Made by a program: the position numbers and the translations under genes
Assembly: GCA_013151705.1 (NCBI GenBank)
Contig: JAADHT010000253.1
Location: 1-10,012 of the forward strand
Length of the DNA: 10,012 bases
Reading direction: 5' to 3'
Origin: Kiritimatiellota bacterium
GTDB lineage: Bacteria > Verrucomicrobiota > Lentisphaeria > Victivallales > JAADHT01
Shown: positions 1-5,957 of the stretch, piece after piece
How positions within the stretch are numbered: the first letter of the stretch is position 1
Layout: each line of letters starts with the position of its first letter
Notes under the pieces: model-generated
Seen by the model: the letters and a program-made list of their open reading frames with translations, nothing else
What the model was told of the DNA's origin: nothing
Databases searched by the model: none

Positions 1-357
1 GTCGAAGTTGAAATCATGCGCTGGTTTTGGATGTCTCTCCAACGCCGGCATTATCGGTGGCAGTTCATTGACCGGACTTTCATAAAGGCCGAGATCGTCT
101 TGATGAAGGAGCAGTCTCGAAGCCGGCAACGCGTCCATCAGCTCCGGAACGGCGCCTATATGGTCAATATGGGCGTGGGTCAGCAGTATGACATAGTCAT
201 TCAAACCGAAAGAGCGAGCCGTCTCCGCGACGGAGTCGGGGGAAGCCCCGGGGTCTATGATGTAGAGGGTGTCCCCGGATTCCGAGGAGATCATATAGCA
301 GTTCACCTCGAGAAAACCAACAACCTCAGTTTTGAATCTCCTACCTGTATCACTCAT
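1..357 (-). CDS. Metallo-beta-lactamase-fold hydrolase, N-terminal part (YcbL/glyoxalase II-like)
   Basis: This minus-strand frame is open from an ATG at 357-355 to the left edge, giving the first 119 residues. The motif THAHIDH at residues 60-66 is the HxHxDH dinuclear-metal signature of the metallo-beta-lactamase fold (H61, H63, D65, H66). The preceding LEVNCY and LYIIDPG segments are the usual start of YcbL/glyoxalase II-type thioester hydrolases. No signal peptide is visible, so the protein is probably cytoplasmic. The ATG overlaps the prfA stop (ATGAGTGA), which implies translational coupling in the rpmE-prfA transcript. In many bacteria the gene after prfA is prmC, the RF1 glutamine methyltransferase; here it is not. 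Substrate cannot be told, because the family covers hydroxyacylglutathione hydrolases, other thioesterases and several other hydrolases. The fold is secure; the specific function is open. Confidence 0.9.
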   Translation of the reverse strand, partial: MSDTGRRFKTEVVGFLEVNCYMISSESGDTLYIIDPGASPDSVAETARSFGLNDYVILLTHAHIDHIGAVPELMDALPASRLLLHQDDLGLYESPVNELPPIMPALERHPKPAHDFNFD

Positions 358-1438
358 TTCCAAGCTCCGCGAGTTTTCTTTCGCATTCGATGGCTATTAT
401 TTCCGTGAAAAGCGTATCAAGATCCCCCTCGAGAAGTTTGGGGAGGTTGTGGACGGTCACATTGAATCTATGGTCCGTGACGCGGTTCTGCGGAAAATTG
501 TATGTTCTGATGCGCTCGCTGCGATCTCCCGTGCCTACCTGGGCCCGTTTCGAAGCCGCCTGCTTGTCGGCCTCCTCGCGTTGTTTCACCTCGAGCAGCC
601 TGGCCCGCAGGATGCGCATCGCGATATCCTTGTTTCGATGCTGGGACTTCTCCTGCTGGCTCGTAACGACGGTTCCAGTGGGAACGTGGGTTATTCTGAC
701 CGCTGAATCGGTGGTGTTCACGCACTGCCCTCCCGGCCCGGAAGCGCGGTACACGTCAATCCTCAAATCCTCCGAATTCACCTCGATCTCCACCGCCTCG
801 GCCTCCGGCAGCACCGAGACGGTAATAGTGGATGTGTGGATTCTGCCCCCCGACTCCGTAGTCGGAATACGCTGGACGCGGTGGACTCCGCTTTCGTACT
901 TCATTTTGGAGAAGACATCGTCGCCTGAAAGCGAGAAGACCAAGTCCTTGATGCCTCCCAACGCGCTATCAGTGAGGTCCAGCACCTCTTTTTTCCATCC
1001 ATTGGACTCGGCGTAGTGCGAATAGGCGCGGTAGAGGTCTCCAACGAAAAGAGCGGCCTCGTCTCCACCGGCCGCCGGTTTCATTTCGACGATGATGTTC
1101 TTATCGTCGTTGGGGTCGGGCGGAATCAGAGAGGCCATTATTTGTTTTTCGAGAGATTCGGATTCGGATTCGAGCTTTTGTATGTCGGCGTTGATGAGTG
1201 CCTGAAACTCCTCGTCGCTCTCATCCGCCAGCATAGCCCTGTTGTCCTCCAGCTCGCTTAAAGCCTTAGTCCATCTGTCGAAATTCTCGAAAAGGTTCTT
1301 TAATTTGCGAAGTTCGCGGGATAGCGAGCGGCATTTGTTTTGGTTGGAATAGACGGATGGCTCCGAAAGCCCGCGCTCAACCTCCGCGGCTCGCGAACGC
1401 AACCCTTCAATATGTCCTGATATTTCCTCTGGAGTCAT
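350..1438 (-). CDS. prfA: Peptide chain release factor 1 (RF1)
   Basis: RF1 reads UAA and UAG in the ribosomal A site and triggers hydrolysis of peptidyl-tRNA. The 362-residue length is normal for the family. The stop-codon-reading tripeptide is PTT (residues 192-194, in QRIPTTESGGRIHTS), a PxT form typical of RF1 rather than the SPF of RF2. The catalytic GGQ is at residues 236-238 in SGPGGQCVNTTDSAVRITH, followed by the expected lysine/arginine-rich stretch. Residue 239 is Cys where E. coli has His. The N-terminal third is a charged helical region, as expected for domain 1. No strong Shine-Dalgarno precedes the ATG at 1438-1436; GGGAT lies about 10 nt upstream. The gene follows rpmE on the same strand, a common bacterial order, and overlaps the next gene by 8 bases. 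Confidence 0.98.
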   Translation of the reverse strand: MTPEEISGHIEGLRSRAAEVERGLSEPSVYSNQNKCRSLSRELRKLKNLFENFDRWTKALSELEDNRAMLADESDEEFQALINADIQKLESESESLEKQIMASLIPPDPNDDKNIIVEMKPAAGGDEAALFVGDLYRAYSHYAESNGWKKEVLDLTDSALGGIKDLVFSLSGDDVFSKMKYESGVHRVQRIPTTESGGRIHTSTITVSVLPEAEAVEIEVNSEDLRIDVYRASGPGGQCVNTTDSAVRITHVPTGTVVTSQQEKSQHRNKDIAMRILRARLLEVKQREEADKQAASKRAQVGTGDRSERIRTYNFPQNRVTDHRFNVTVHNLPKLLEGDLDTLFTEIIAIECERKLAELGNE

Positions 1439-1461
1439 TTATCGGTTATCCCGTTCATTCC

Positions 1462-1492
1462 GGATATCAATTCGAAGTTCTACCGAATATCC
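1462..1492 (-). other. Small bulged hairpin in the prfA leader
   Basis: Just upstream of prfA, ATTCG (1470-1474) can pair with CGAAT (1484-1488), and GGAT (1462-1465) with ATCC (1489-1492), leaving a 4-nt bulge. This makes a 9-bp stem in the untranslated leader. It could affect prfA translation but may be chance; no covariation can be judged from one sequence. The rest of the 1439-1630 gap holds no gene I can support. It also contains a long-range 8-bp inverted repeat, GGAACCCG at 1534-1541 and CGGGTTCC at 1601-1608. Confidence 0.25.
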
Positions 1493-1630
1493 ACCTGTAA
1501 AACAAAGCGACTGATATCTGAACCCGCGATGGGGGAACCCGGCGGCACTGGAACCTCAACCCGAAGTCTTGTTTGTTATGGAGTGTTGGTCCTTTGGACA
1601 CGGGTTCCGCGGAGACGATGGCACAAAGAG

Positions 1631-1676
1631 AAAGGCAACCCGAAGAAAATCCCGGAGGGACTTCAAGGTTGCCTTT
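1631..1676 (-). terminator. Stem-loop after rpmE, likely terminator or attenuator before prfA
   Basis: AAAGGCAACC (1631-1640) pairs perfectly with GGTTGCCTTT (1667-1676). Inside it, GAAG/CTTC (1642-1645 and 1661-1664) and TCCC/GGGA (1650-1653 and 1657-1660) stack further, closing on a 3-nt loop. In the rpmE direction the hairpin is followed by CTCTTTGTG, a weak U tract. On the plus strand the tail TTTTCACTTTT is somewhat richer in T. It begins 16 bases past the rpmE stop, so it most likely ends or attenuates rpmE transcription and uncouples rpmE levels from prfA. Confidence 0.7.
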
Positions 1677-1692
1677 TCACTTTTCGATCCGG

Positions 1693-1902
1693 CTATTCTT
1701 CGGATTTCATTCCGTAGCGACGGCGGAAACGCTCGACGCGTCCGGCGGTATCGACAAGTTTCTGTTTACCCGTGAAAAACGGATGGCATTTGGCGCAGAT
1801 ACCGACTTTGACTTCCTTGACCGTGGATTTCGTTTTCCACTCCTCACCGCAGGCGCAGGAAATAACGGCGTCGCCGTATTCCGGATGTATACCTTTTTTC
1901 AT
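1693..1902 (-). CDS. rpmE: 50S ribosomal protein bL31 (zinc-binding type)
   Basis: The 69-residue product matches bL31 throughout: it starts MKKGIHPEYGD and has the conserved KVGICAKCHPFFTGKQKLVDTAGRVERF segment in the middle. Cys16, Cys18, Cys36 and Cys39 (CxC and CxxC) are the zinc ligands of the C+ form, so this is the zinc-replete paralogue type. bL31 sits on the 50S central protuberance and bridges to the 30S head. I start at the ATG at 1902-1900, because AAGGTGAG lies 5 bases upstream and the family begins there. An upstream in-frame start at 1935 would add 11 residues foreign to bL31. rpmE followed by prfA is a widespread arrangement. It is transcribed divergently from the HIT gene. 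Confidence 0.97.
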   Translation of the reverse strand: MKKGIHPEYGDAVISCACGEEWKTKSTVKEVKVGICAKCHPFFTGKQKLVDTAGRVERFRRRYGMKSEE

Positions 1903-1933
1903 TCGACTCACCTTGTATTCAAAGATTTGAACC

Positions 1934-1961
1934 ACTATAATAAAAAGTCCGATCGATCAAA
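1934..1961 (-). promoter_or_regulatory. Predicted sigma70-type promoter of rpmE
   Basis: On the minus strand, TTTGAT (1961-1956) and TATAGT (1939-1934) are separated by 16 bases, followed by a leader of about 25 nt to the rpmE Shine-Dalgarno. The -10 box is close to consensus; the -35 is weaker. The position suits rpmE, which begins at 1902. Confidence 0.5.
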
Positions 1962-2169
1962 CTTCGACCTCAAGCGATTCGGACCCGACTAAATTTCATT
2001 AAGGGGGGCACCGCATGCCGTGAACAGCCATTGCCGTCAAACGGGAGCCGCGCCTCACCGGCTCGAAAAACAAGAGGCGGAACAGCCGCGCCTTTCGGGC
2101 GGGGTTCGGAATATACACATACACCGGCTTTTTGCAAACGAACAACTGATAAAATACGGAGTTTTTACG
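1962..2169. other. Divergent intergenic region between rpmE and the HIT gene
   Basis: No gene is supported here. An open frame continuing upstream from the HIT gene to a GTG at 2020 has no protein-like similarity I recognise. No convincing plus-strand promoter is visible: the TAAAAT at 2150-2155 is too close to the start, because transcription from it would begin after the Shine-Dalgarno. GGAG at 2158-2161 is the HIT ribosome binding site. Confidence 0.5.
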
Positions 2170-2664
2170 ATGAACGAGGCAAACAGACCGCTTTGGGCAC
2201 CCTGGAGAATAGATTTCATCAGGTCGGAAAAAGACGATTACTGCTTTCTCTGCCTTCACGACGAGGCGAAGGAACAGCGTTCGCTCGTAGTCTTCGAAGG
2301 CGAGACGGTATTTGTCATTTTGAACAAATACCCCTACAACTCCGGACATCTTCTGGTGGCTCCATACGCGCATAAAGACGATATTTCGGATTTGACCCCG
2401 GACGAGCGCTCGGAAATAATGGAAACGACGATAAAGGCGAAGGAGGTTCTGCAAACCGTGATGCGGCCCGACGGCTTCAACATAGGGTTCAATCTGGGAG
2501 AGGCGGCCGGAGCCGGCGTGCCGGGACACATCCACATGCACATAGTGCCGCGTTGGAGCGGGGATACTAATTTCATGCCGGTAATAGCCGGAGACCGAGT
2601 GGTGCCCGAAGCTTTGGCGGCGACAAGGGAACTGCTCGCCGCCGCTTGGAAGGCGGTGAAGTAG
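2170..2664 (+). CDS. HIT-family nucleotide hydrolase/phosphorylase (Ap4A phosphorylase-like)
   Basis: The 164-residue protein carries the histidine triad GHIHMHIVPRW, with H120, H122 and H124; the middle His is the nucleophile that forms a nucleotidyl intermediate. The N-terminus LWAPWRIDFI and the zinc-type CFLC (Cys25, Cys28) resemble bacterial HIT proteins of the diadenosine tetraphosphate phosphorylase group. NKYPYNSGHLLVAPYAH at about residues 52-68 is the conserved substrate-pocket strand region. The likely role is cleavage of dinucleoside polyphosphates or nucleotide adducts in the cytoplasm. The start is the ATG at 2170, with GGAG 8 bases upstream; a GTG 50 codons earlier gives an unconvincing extension. 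It stands alone, divergent from rpmE and ending in a strong hairpin. Exact substrate is unknown. Confidence 0.93.
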   Translation: MNEANRPLWAPWRIDFIRSEKDDYCFLCLHDEAKEQRSLVVFEGETVFVILNKYPYNSGHLLVAPYAHKDDISDLTPDERSEIMETTIKAKEVLQTVMRPDGFNIGFNLGEAAGAGVPGHIHMHIVPRWSGDTNFMPVIAGDRVVPEALAATRELLAAAWKAVK

Positions 2665-2686
2665 GGCGGAGCGTCCTCGCCCGCCC
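2664..2686 (+). terminator. GC-rich hairpin at the end of the HIT gene
   Basis: GGGCGG (2664-2669) pairs with CCGCCC (2681-2686). After one unpaired A, GCG (2671-2673) pairs with CGC (2678-2680), leaving a TCCT loop. The 9-bp stem starts on the last base of the HIT stop codon. There is no good T tract after it (ATTTCC), so it may be a weak or Rho-assisted terminator, or a transcript-stabilising 3' end. Confidence 0.5.
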
Positions 2687-2723
2687 ATTTCCGTGAGGCG
2701 GGGAAACGGAGAGGGGAGAATTA

Positions 2724-2758
2724 TCAATACTGAATATTCAATTTTCAATTCTCAATTG
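2724..2758. repeat. Degenerate 7-bp tandem repeat, TCAATNN x5
   Basis: Five consecutive heptads read TCAATAC, TGAATAT, TCAATTT, TCAATTC, TCAATTG, starting at 2724, 2731, 2738, 2745 and 2752. It is AT-rich inside GC-rich flanks. A simple repeat of this kind can vary in copy number. Confidence 0.75.
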
Positions 2759-2794
2759 GAGACGGGGAGAAAACGGGAAAGCGGTGGAGCGGTG

Positions 2795-2872
2795 ATGGAT
2801 TATTTTAAACTTCCAACTCAAAACACAGCGTCACGGTATCACTTGGTCACCGCGTCAACCAAAATGGAATGA
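2795..2872 (+). CDS. Possible small ORF, 25 residues, unrecognised
   Basis: An ATG at 2795 with GGAG 5 bases upstream opens a 25-codon frame that starts MDYFKLPTQNTASRYHL and ends at TGA 2870-2872. It resembles no family I know and has no membrane segment. It lies in repeat-rich intergenic DNA, so it may be chance; the start site and spacing are the only positive evidence. Confidence 0.15.
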   Translation: MDYFKLPTQNTASRYHLVTASTKME

Positions 2873-2883
2873 ACAAATCTCTC

Positions 2884-2907
2884 AGACGGCGGTTCCCGGG
2901 GCCGTCT
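2884..2907. repeat. Perfect 7-bp inverted repeat hairpin
   Basis: AGACGGC (2884-2890) and GCCGTCT (2901-2907) flank a 10-base GC-rich loop. No T tract follows, so this is not a standard terminator. Confidence 0.5.
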
Positions 2908-3007
2908 CCGCCTTGAAAATGCTGGATCCAAGCTGGAGCGCAGGCCGTGGCATCAACTGTTTTTCGGGTTGATTGGGCTACGTAATTCGCACGTGCAGCG
3001 GTTTCAG

Positions 3008-3055
3008 GGTCCATTTTGGCAAAATGGACCTACTTGGCAAAACGGGTCTACGTAG
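3008..3055. repeat. Compound repeat before arfB: 10-bp inverted repeat merged with an 18-bp tandem repeat
   Basis: GGTCCATTTT (3008-3017) and AAAATGGACC (3021-3030) are perfect inverted arms around GGC. From 3016 an 18-bp unit beginning TTGGCAAAA and ending CTAC is repeated in tandem (3016-3033 and 3034-3051), with 15 of 18 bases equal. The second unit ends in the palindrome CTACGTAG (3048-3055); CTACGTA also occurs at 2978-2984. The arfB Shine-Dalgarno begins only a few bases later. Confidence 0.75.
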
Positions 3056-3071
3056 GGCAGAGGATATTTCA

Positions 3072-3491
3072 ATGCAAATAACTAGAAACATAATTCTACC
3101 GGCGGGAGAAGTCGAAATCCACGCTGTACGCTCCAGCGGACCGGGCGGACAGAACGTGAACAAGGTGTCCACCACGGCGCATCTGCGCTTCGACATCCGC
3201 GCGTCATCGCTGCCGGAGCGCGCGAAAACCGCGTTGCTGGCCTCGCGGGATTCGCGGGTAAACGGCAACGGTGTCTTGGTGCTGAAAGCATCGAAACACC
3301 GGACGTTGGTCAAAAACAGAAAAGACGCCTTGGAACGGCTGGCCGCGCTCATCCGATCTGTTTTGGTGAAACGCAAAAAACGCCGGGGGACGAAACCCAC
3401 CGTCAGAGCGAACGAAAAACGTTTGAAAACGAAATCAAACCGCTCGAAAATAAAACGCCTGCGCAAACAGGCGGTGGCCGATTCGGATTAA
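3072..3491 (+). CDS. arfB: Alternative ribosome-rescue factor ArfB (YaeJ/ICT1-type peptidyl-tRNA hydrolase)
   Basis: ArfB enters ribosomes stalled without a stop codon and hydrolyses the peptidyl-tRNA. The 139-residue length equals the E. coli protein. The N-terminal catalytic domain contains SSGPGGQNVNKVST with GGQ at residues 25-27, then AHLRFDIRASSLPE, nearly identical to the YaeJ segment. Residues from about 105 to the end form the lysine/arginine-rich tail (VKRKKRRGTKPTVRANEKR onward) that threads into the empty mRNA channel. It is too short for RF1/RF2 and lacks their codon-recognition domain. I choose the ATG at 3072 because AGAGGA lies 7 bases upstream and the protein then aligns from its first residues with the family. 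It is monocistronic in appearance. Confidence 0.96.
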   Translation: MQITRNIILPAGEVEIHAVRSSGPGGQNVNKVSTTAHLRFDIRASSLPERAKTALLASRDSRVNGNGVLVLKASKHRTLVKNRKDALERLAALIRSVLVKRKKRRGTKPTVRANEKRLKTKSNRSKIKRLRKQAVADSD

Positions 3492-3537
3492 AAACTGAAT
3501 ATGCGAGGAAGCCCGCTAAACTAGAATTAAAGACCAT

Positions 3538-3638
3538 TCGAAAAGTTTATCCGCCTGTGGCGGGCCTCTAGAACTCGAATACTATCAGCCTCGGACTGAT
3601 GGCACTCGAACACACGCGGCGGCGCATAAACTTTTCGA
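3538..3638. repeat. 101-bp nested inverted repeat between arfB and the J-domain gene
   Basis: TCGAAAAGTTTAT (3538-3550) and ATAAACTTTTCGA (3626-3638) are perfect 13-bp outer arms. The stem continues with CCGCC (3551-3555) against GGCGG (3618-3622) if CGC (3623-3625) bulges out. CCGCC can pair instead with the adjacent GGCGG (3559-3563) as a 3-nt-loop hairpin, so two folds compete. A second inner hairpin is ATCAG/CTGAT (3584-3588 and 3596-3600), flanked by two ACTCGAA copies (3573-3579 and 3604-3610). It could be a small mobile repeat or a structured leader RNA of the J-domain gene. Confidence 0.75.
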
Positions 3639-3655
3639 GCAACCTCTAATCAACA

Positions 3656-4447
3656 ATGACAATGGAAACGCACTACGACATATTGGGGATCACGCGCGAC
3701 TGCGATTTCAAGGCGTTGAAAAAAGCCTATTTTCAGCGAGCCAAGAAATGCCATCCAGACAGGTTCGGCGGCGCGAAAGAGAAAGAGCTCGAGTTCAAGC
3801 GTCTGGTGCGCTCATTCGACATCATATCGGATCCTCTCAAACGGAGGGAGTACGACAGTTCGCTTGGGTTGCTCGACGCTGACGGGAATCCGATCATCCC
3901 GGTCACGCGGGGATTCAGCGTGATGGACTCGCCGGCCGACGACATATTGGAGGAGCTCATCGTGGGAAACACTCCACCAGAAGACGCGACTCTCGCGACT
4001 TTGCTGCGCGATCTTGAACGAACGGAGGTGTTCATAACGTTCCGAGAGGGGAAAACCTGTTATTACGACCGGAAGCTCGGAAAGGCGATGTCGCTATTGA
4101 GGAGAGCGGTCTCAACGACGCAACACAATATTCTGTACCGATTCTATCTCGCCAGGGTATGCGTGGCGTCCGGAAACCACTCGACGGCGATCAAACACTA
4201 CAAACGCGCCATAGCGATCGGAAATACGAGAATTCCCCAGCAACGCCTACTCCGCATACACTCGGAATTGGATACCGTGCGCAAAAAAAAGAGTCCCTGG
4301 TGGTTCGGCTTGACCGCTCTTTTCTCCAGCGACATCGACGAGAATCTTTTCGTGGAAACCGAGGAGGCTATGATAGACGAGGCGAATCGAGCGATCGCCA
4401 GAATAATGGCTGACGACACGAGAAAATCAAGAAAGGAGTTGACTTGA
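3656..4447 (+). CDS. J-domain (DnaJ-like) co-chaperone with C-terminal helical/TPR-like region
   Basis: Residues 5-70 form a J-domain: HYDILGITRDCDFKALKKAYFQRAKKCHPDRF contains the HPD triad (residues 33-35) needed to stimulate DnaK ATPase, and DPLKRREYDSSLG closes helix IV. The Gly/Phe and zinc-finger regions of true DnaJ are absent, so this is a class C type J-protein of 263 residues. About residues 140-190 (KAMSLLRRAV, YRFYLARVCVASGNHSTAIKHYKRAIAI) look like one or two TPR-style helical hairpins. The rest is charged helix. There is no signal peptide or membrane segment. The start is uncertain: ATG at 3656 or 3662, neither with a clear Shine-Dalgarno. cls begins 4 bases after its stop, so the two are probably co-expressed. 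The client is unknown. Confidence 0.9.
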   Translation: MTMETHYDILGITRDCDFKALKKAYFQRAKKCHPDRFGGAKEKELEFKRLVRSFDIISDPLKRREYDSSLGLLDADGNPIIPVTRGFSVMDSPADDILEELIVGNTPPEDATLATLLRDLERTEVFITFREGKTCYYDRKLGKAMSLLRRAVSTTQHNILYRFYLARVCVASGNHSTAIKHYKRAIAIGNTRIPQQRLLRIHSELDTVRKKKSPWWFGLTALFSSDIDENLFVETEEAMIDEANRAIARIMADDTRKSRKELT

Positions 4448-4451
4448 GCTA

Positions 4452-5957
4452 ATGTTTTATCCCGACATATTCACTTTTTCGTATTTCGGCTTGATAACAG
4501 TGGCGATGGCCATCGCGACAGCGACGCATATCCTTTTGAACAAACAAGACGAGCCGACAAGCTCGGTGTTGTGGTTGTTGGTAGCCTTCAGCTTTCCCGG
4601 AATCGGCGTGCTGCTCTACCTGATTTTCGGAGTCAACAGAACCCATACGAAAGGATTGAGGGTCGAATTGGCGCGAAAAAAGCTCCACGACACCTTAAAC
4701 GAAAGAGACACCCCAAGAGAAGAGGAGAGGGAGTTCAACCCGGCTTTCAAAGCCTATGTCTCAACGCTGAGAAAATATGAAGCGACTGCGGAAAACGGCT
4801 ATCCTCCGCATCAAAAAATGCTCGACAGATTGCTGCCGGACACCACACCGTTGACCGGCAACCGCGTGCGACTTCTCTCAGACGGGACGGAGGCGTATCC
4901 CGCAATGTTGGCGGCGATGGAAAAAGCGGAGAGCAGCATACACCTTCAATCATACATCATAATGAACGACACGACCGGCGGCGAACTGTTCGATCTTCTC
5001 CATCGCAAAGCGAAATCCGGAGTGAAAGTGAAAGTGCTGTACGACAGGTTCGGCAGTTGGGCCGCCTTCTCGACGTTTTTCTTCTCGAAGTTTCTACACG
5101 GCACACCCAATATGGAAATACGTCCGTTCTCACTGAAAATGCCATGGACCATCCAGCTCAGAAACCACAGAAAACTTCTCGTGTGCGACGGCCGCGTCGG
5201 ATTCATAGGCGGAATAAACATCGGCAAAGGCAACATCTCCTCTCCCGGGATAATCGGACAGCACATCCATGACCTTCACTGCGAAATCACGGGATCCGCG
5301 GTGGCGGAGATGCAGTTCTTGTTTCTGCGCGACTGGCATTGCACATCGGAATGCGACCCGCGCGAATTAGTGAAACCCGAACATTTTCCGGAGGCGGTCC
5401 CAGCCGGCGACTCGATCGTCAGATTGGTCGCCTCCGGCCCCGGACAAAGCTTCGAGGCGGCCGAAATGCTGCATATGACCGCCACGGCCACCGCCGAAAG
5501 CAGTATTTGGATTATGACCCCCTATTTCGTACCGGACAAACCTTTCCTCAAGGAGTTGCGAAACGCCGTCGCCCGCGGCGTGGAAGTCAGAATAATAGTT
5601 CCCGCCAAAAACAACCACTGGTACATGAAACTAGCGTCAAGCCACCTCTACCCGTTCCTTCTCGAATCGGGAGTGAGGATACTCGAGAAACGCGGAGACT
5701 TCTCCCACGTCAAGGCGATGCTGGTGGACGGAAATTGGTGCAGAATGGGTTCCAGCAACTGCGACGTCAGAAGTTTCAAGCTCAATTACGAACTGGACGC
5801 GGTGATTGAGGGCGGCAAATTTCCGAACGAGTTGCACGAGCAGTTCATAAAAGAGATGGCGGAAGCCGAAGAGATTTTCATAACCGATATGGATGGAAAA
5901 AGCATGCCGCGTCAGCTAATTGAAAGTCTCTGCGCCCTCTTCACCCCGATTCTTTGA
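4452..5957 (+). CDS. cls: Cardiolipin synthase (phospholipase D superfamily)
   Basis: This membrane enzyme condenses two phosphatidylglycerol molecules, or transfers a phosphatidyl group, to make cardiolipin. The 501-residue length is typical. Two N-terminal transmembrane helices (about residues 9-29 and 38-60) form the PLDc_N region, with LWLLVAFSFPGIGVLLYLIFG as the second. The two catalytic HxK(x4)D motifs are complete: HRKLLVCD (H239, K241, D246), followed by GFIGGINIG, and HVKAMLVD (H419, K421, D426), followed by RMGSSN. SYIIMNDTTG and PYFVPD are other family landmarks. The ATG lies 4 bases after the J-domain gene's stop. GGAG at 4435-4438 is the only nearby ribosome binding site, at a long 13-base spacing, so translation may rely on coupling. 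A dispersed repeat begins on its stop codon. Confidence 0.97.
   Translation: MFYPDIFTFSYFGLITVAMAIATATHILLNKQDEPTSSVLWLLVAFSFPGIGVLLYLIFGVNRTHTKGLRVELARKKLHDTLNERDTPREEEREFNPAFKAYVSTLRKYEATAENGYPPHQKMLDRLLPDTTPLTGNRVRLLSDGTEAYPAMLAAMEKAESSIHLQSYIIMNDTTGGELFDLLHRKAKSGVKVKVLYDRFGSWAAFSTFFFSKFLHGTPNMEIRPFSLKMPWTIQLRNHRKLLVCDGRVGFIGGINIGKGNISSPGIIGQHIHDLHCEITGSAVAEMQFLFLRDWHCTSECDPRELVKPEHFPEAVPAGDSIVRLVASGPGQSFEAAEMLHMTATATAESSIWIMTPYFVPDKPFLKELRNAVARGVEVRIIVPAKNNHWYMKLASSHLYPFLLESGVRILEKRGDFSHVKAMLVDGNWCRMGSSNCDVRSFKLNYELDAVIEGGKFPNELHEQFIKEMAEAEEIFITDMDGKSMPRQLIESLCALFTPIL

Larger units (their letters stand above)
2687..3071. other. Non-coding stretch rich in small repeats between the HIT gene and arfB
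   Basis: No gene of recognisable family lies here. The stretch holds a 7-bp tandem repeat (2724-2758), a possible 25-codon ORF (2795-2872), a hairpin AGACGGC/GCCGTCT (2884-2890 and 2901-2907), two GCTGGA copies around 2930, a hairpin ATCAAC/GTTGAT (2952-2957 and 2968-2973), and a compound inverted plus tandem repeat just before arfB (3008-3055). No clear sigma70-like promoter for arfB was found. The in-frame extension of arfB upstream to a TTG at 2973 runs through these repeats and is not protein-like. Confidence 0.6.

Noticed and set aside
1903..1935. Upstream start for rpmE adding 11 residues
   Set aside because: The ATG at 1902 has AAGGTGAG 5 bases upstream and gives the standard bL31 start; the extra residues overlap the predicted promoter.
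1915..1945. tRNA T-arm-like GGTTCAAATC on the minus strand
   Set aside because: No acceptor stem, anticodon arm or D-arm can be built around it; it is part of the rpmE leader.
2150..2155. TAAAAT as a -10 box for the HIT gene
   Set aside because: Transcription from it would begin at about 2162, after the Shine-Dalgarno at 2158-2161, and no good -35 lies 16-18 bases upstream.
2020..2169. Fifty-codon N-terminal extension of the HIT protein from a GTG at 2020
   Set aside because: The extension is not protein-like and resembles no HIT N-terminus; the ATG at 2170 has a well-placed GGAG and begins where the family does.
1999..2748. Long minus-strand open frame of 249 codons over the HIT gene
   Set aside because: It is antisense to the HIT gene; its composition reflects the codon pattern of the real gene and it shows no recognisable domain.
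2973..3071. Extension of arfB upstream to a TTG at 2973
   Set aside because: It translates the inverted and tandem repeats; the ATG at 3072 has AGAGGA upstream and matches the ArfB N-terminus.
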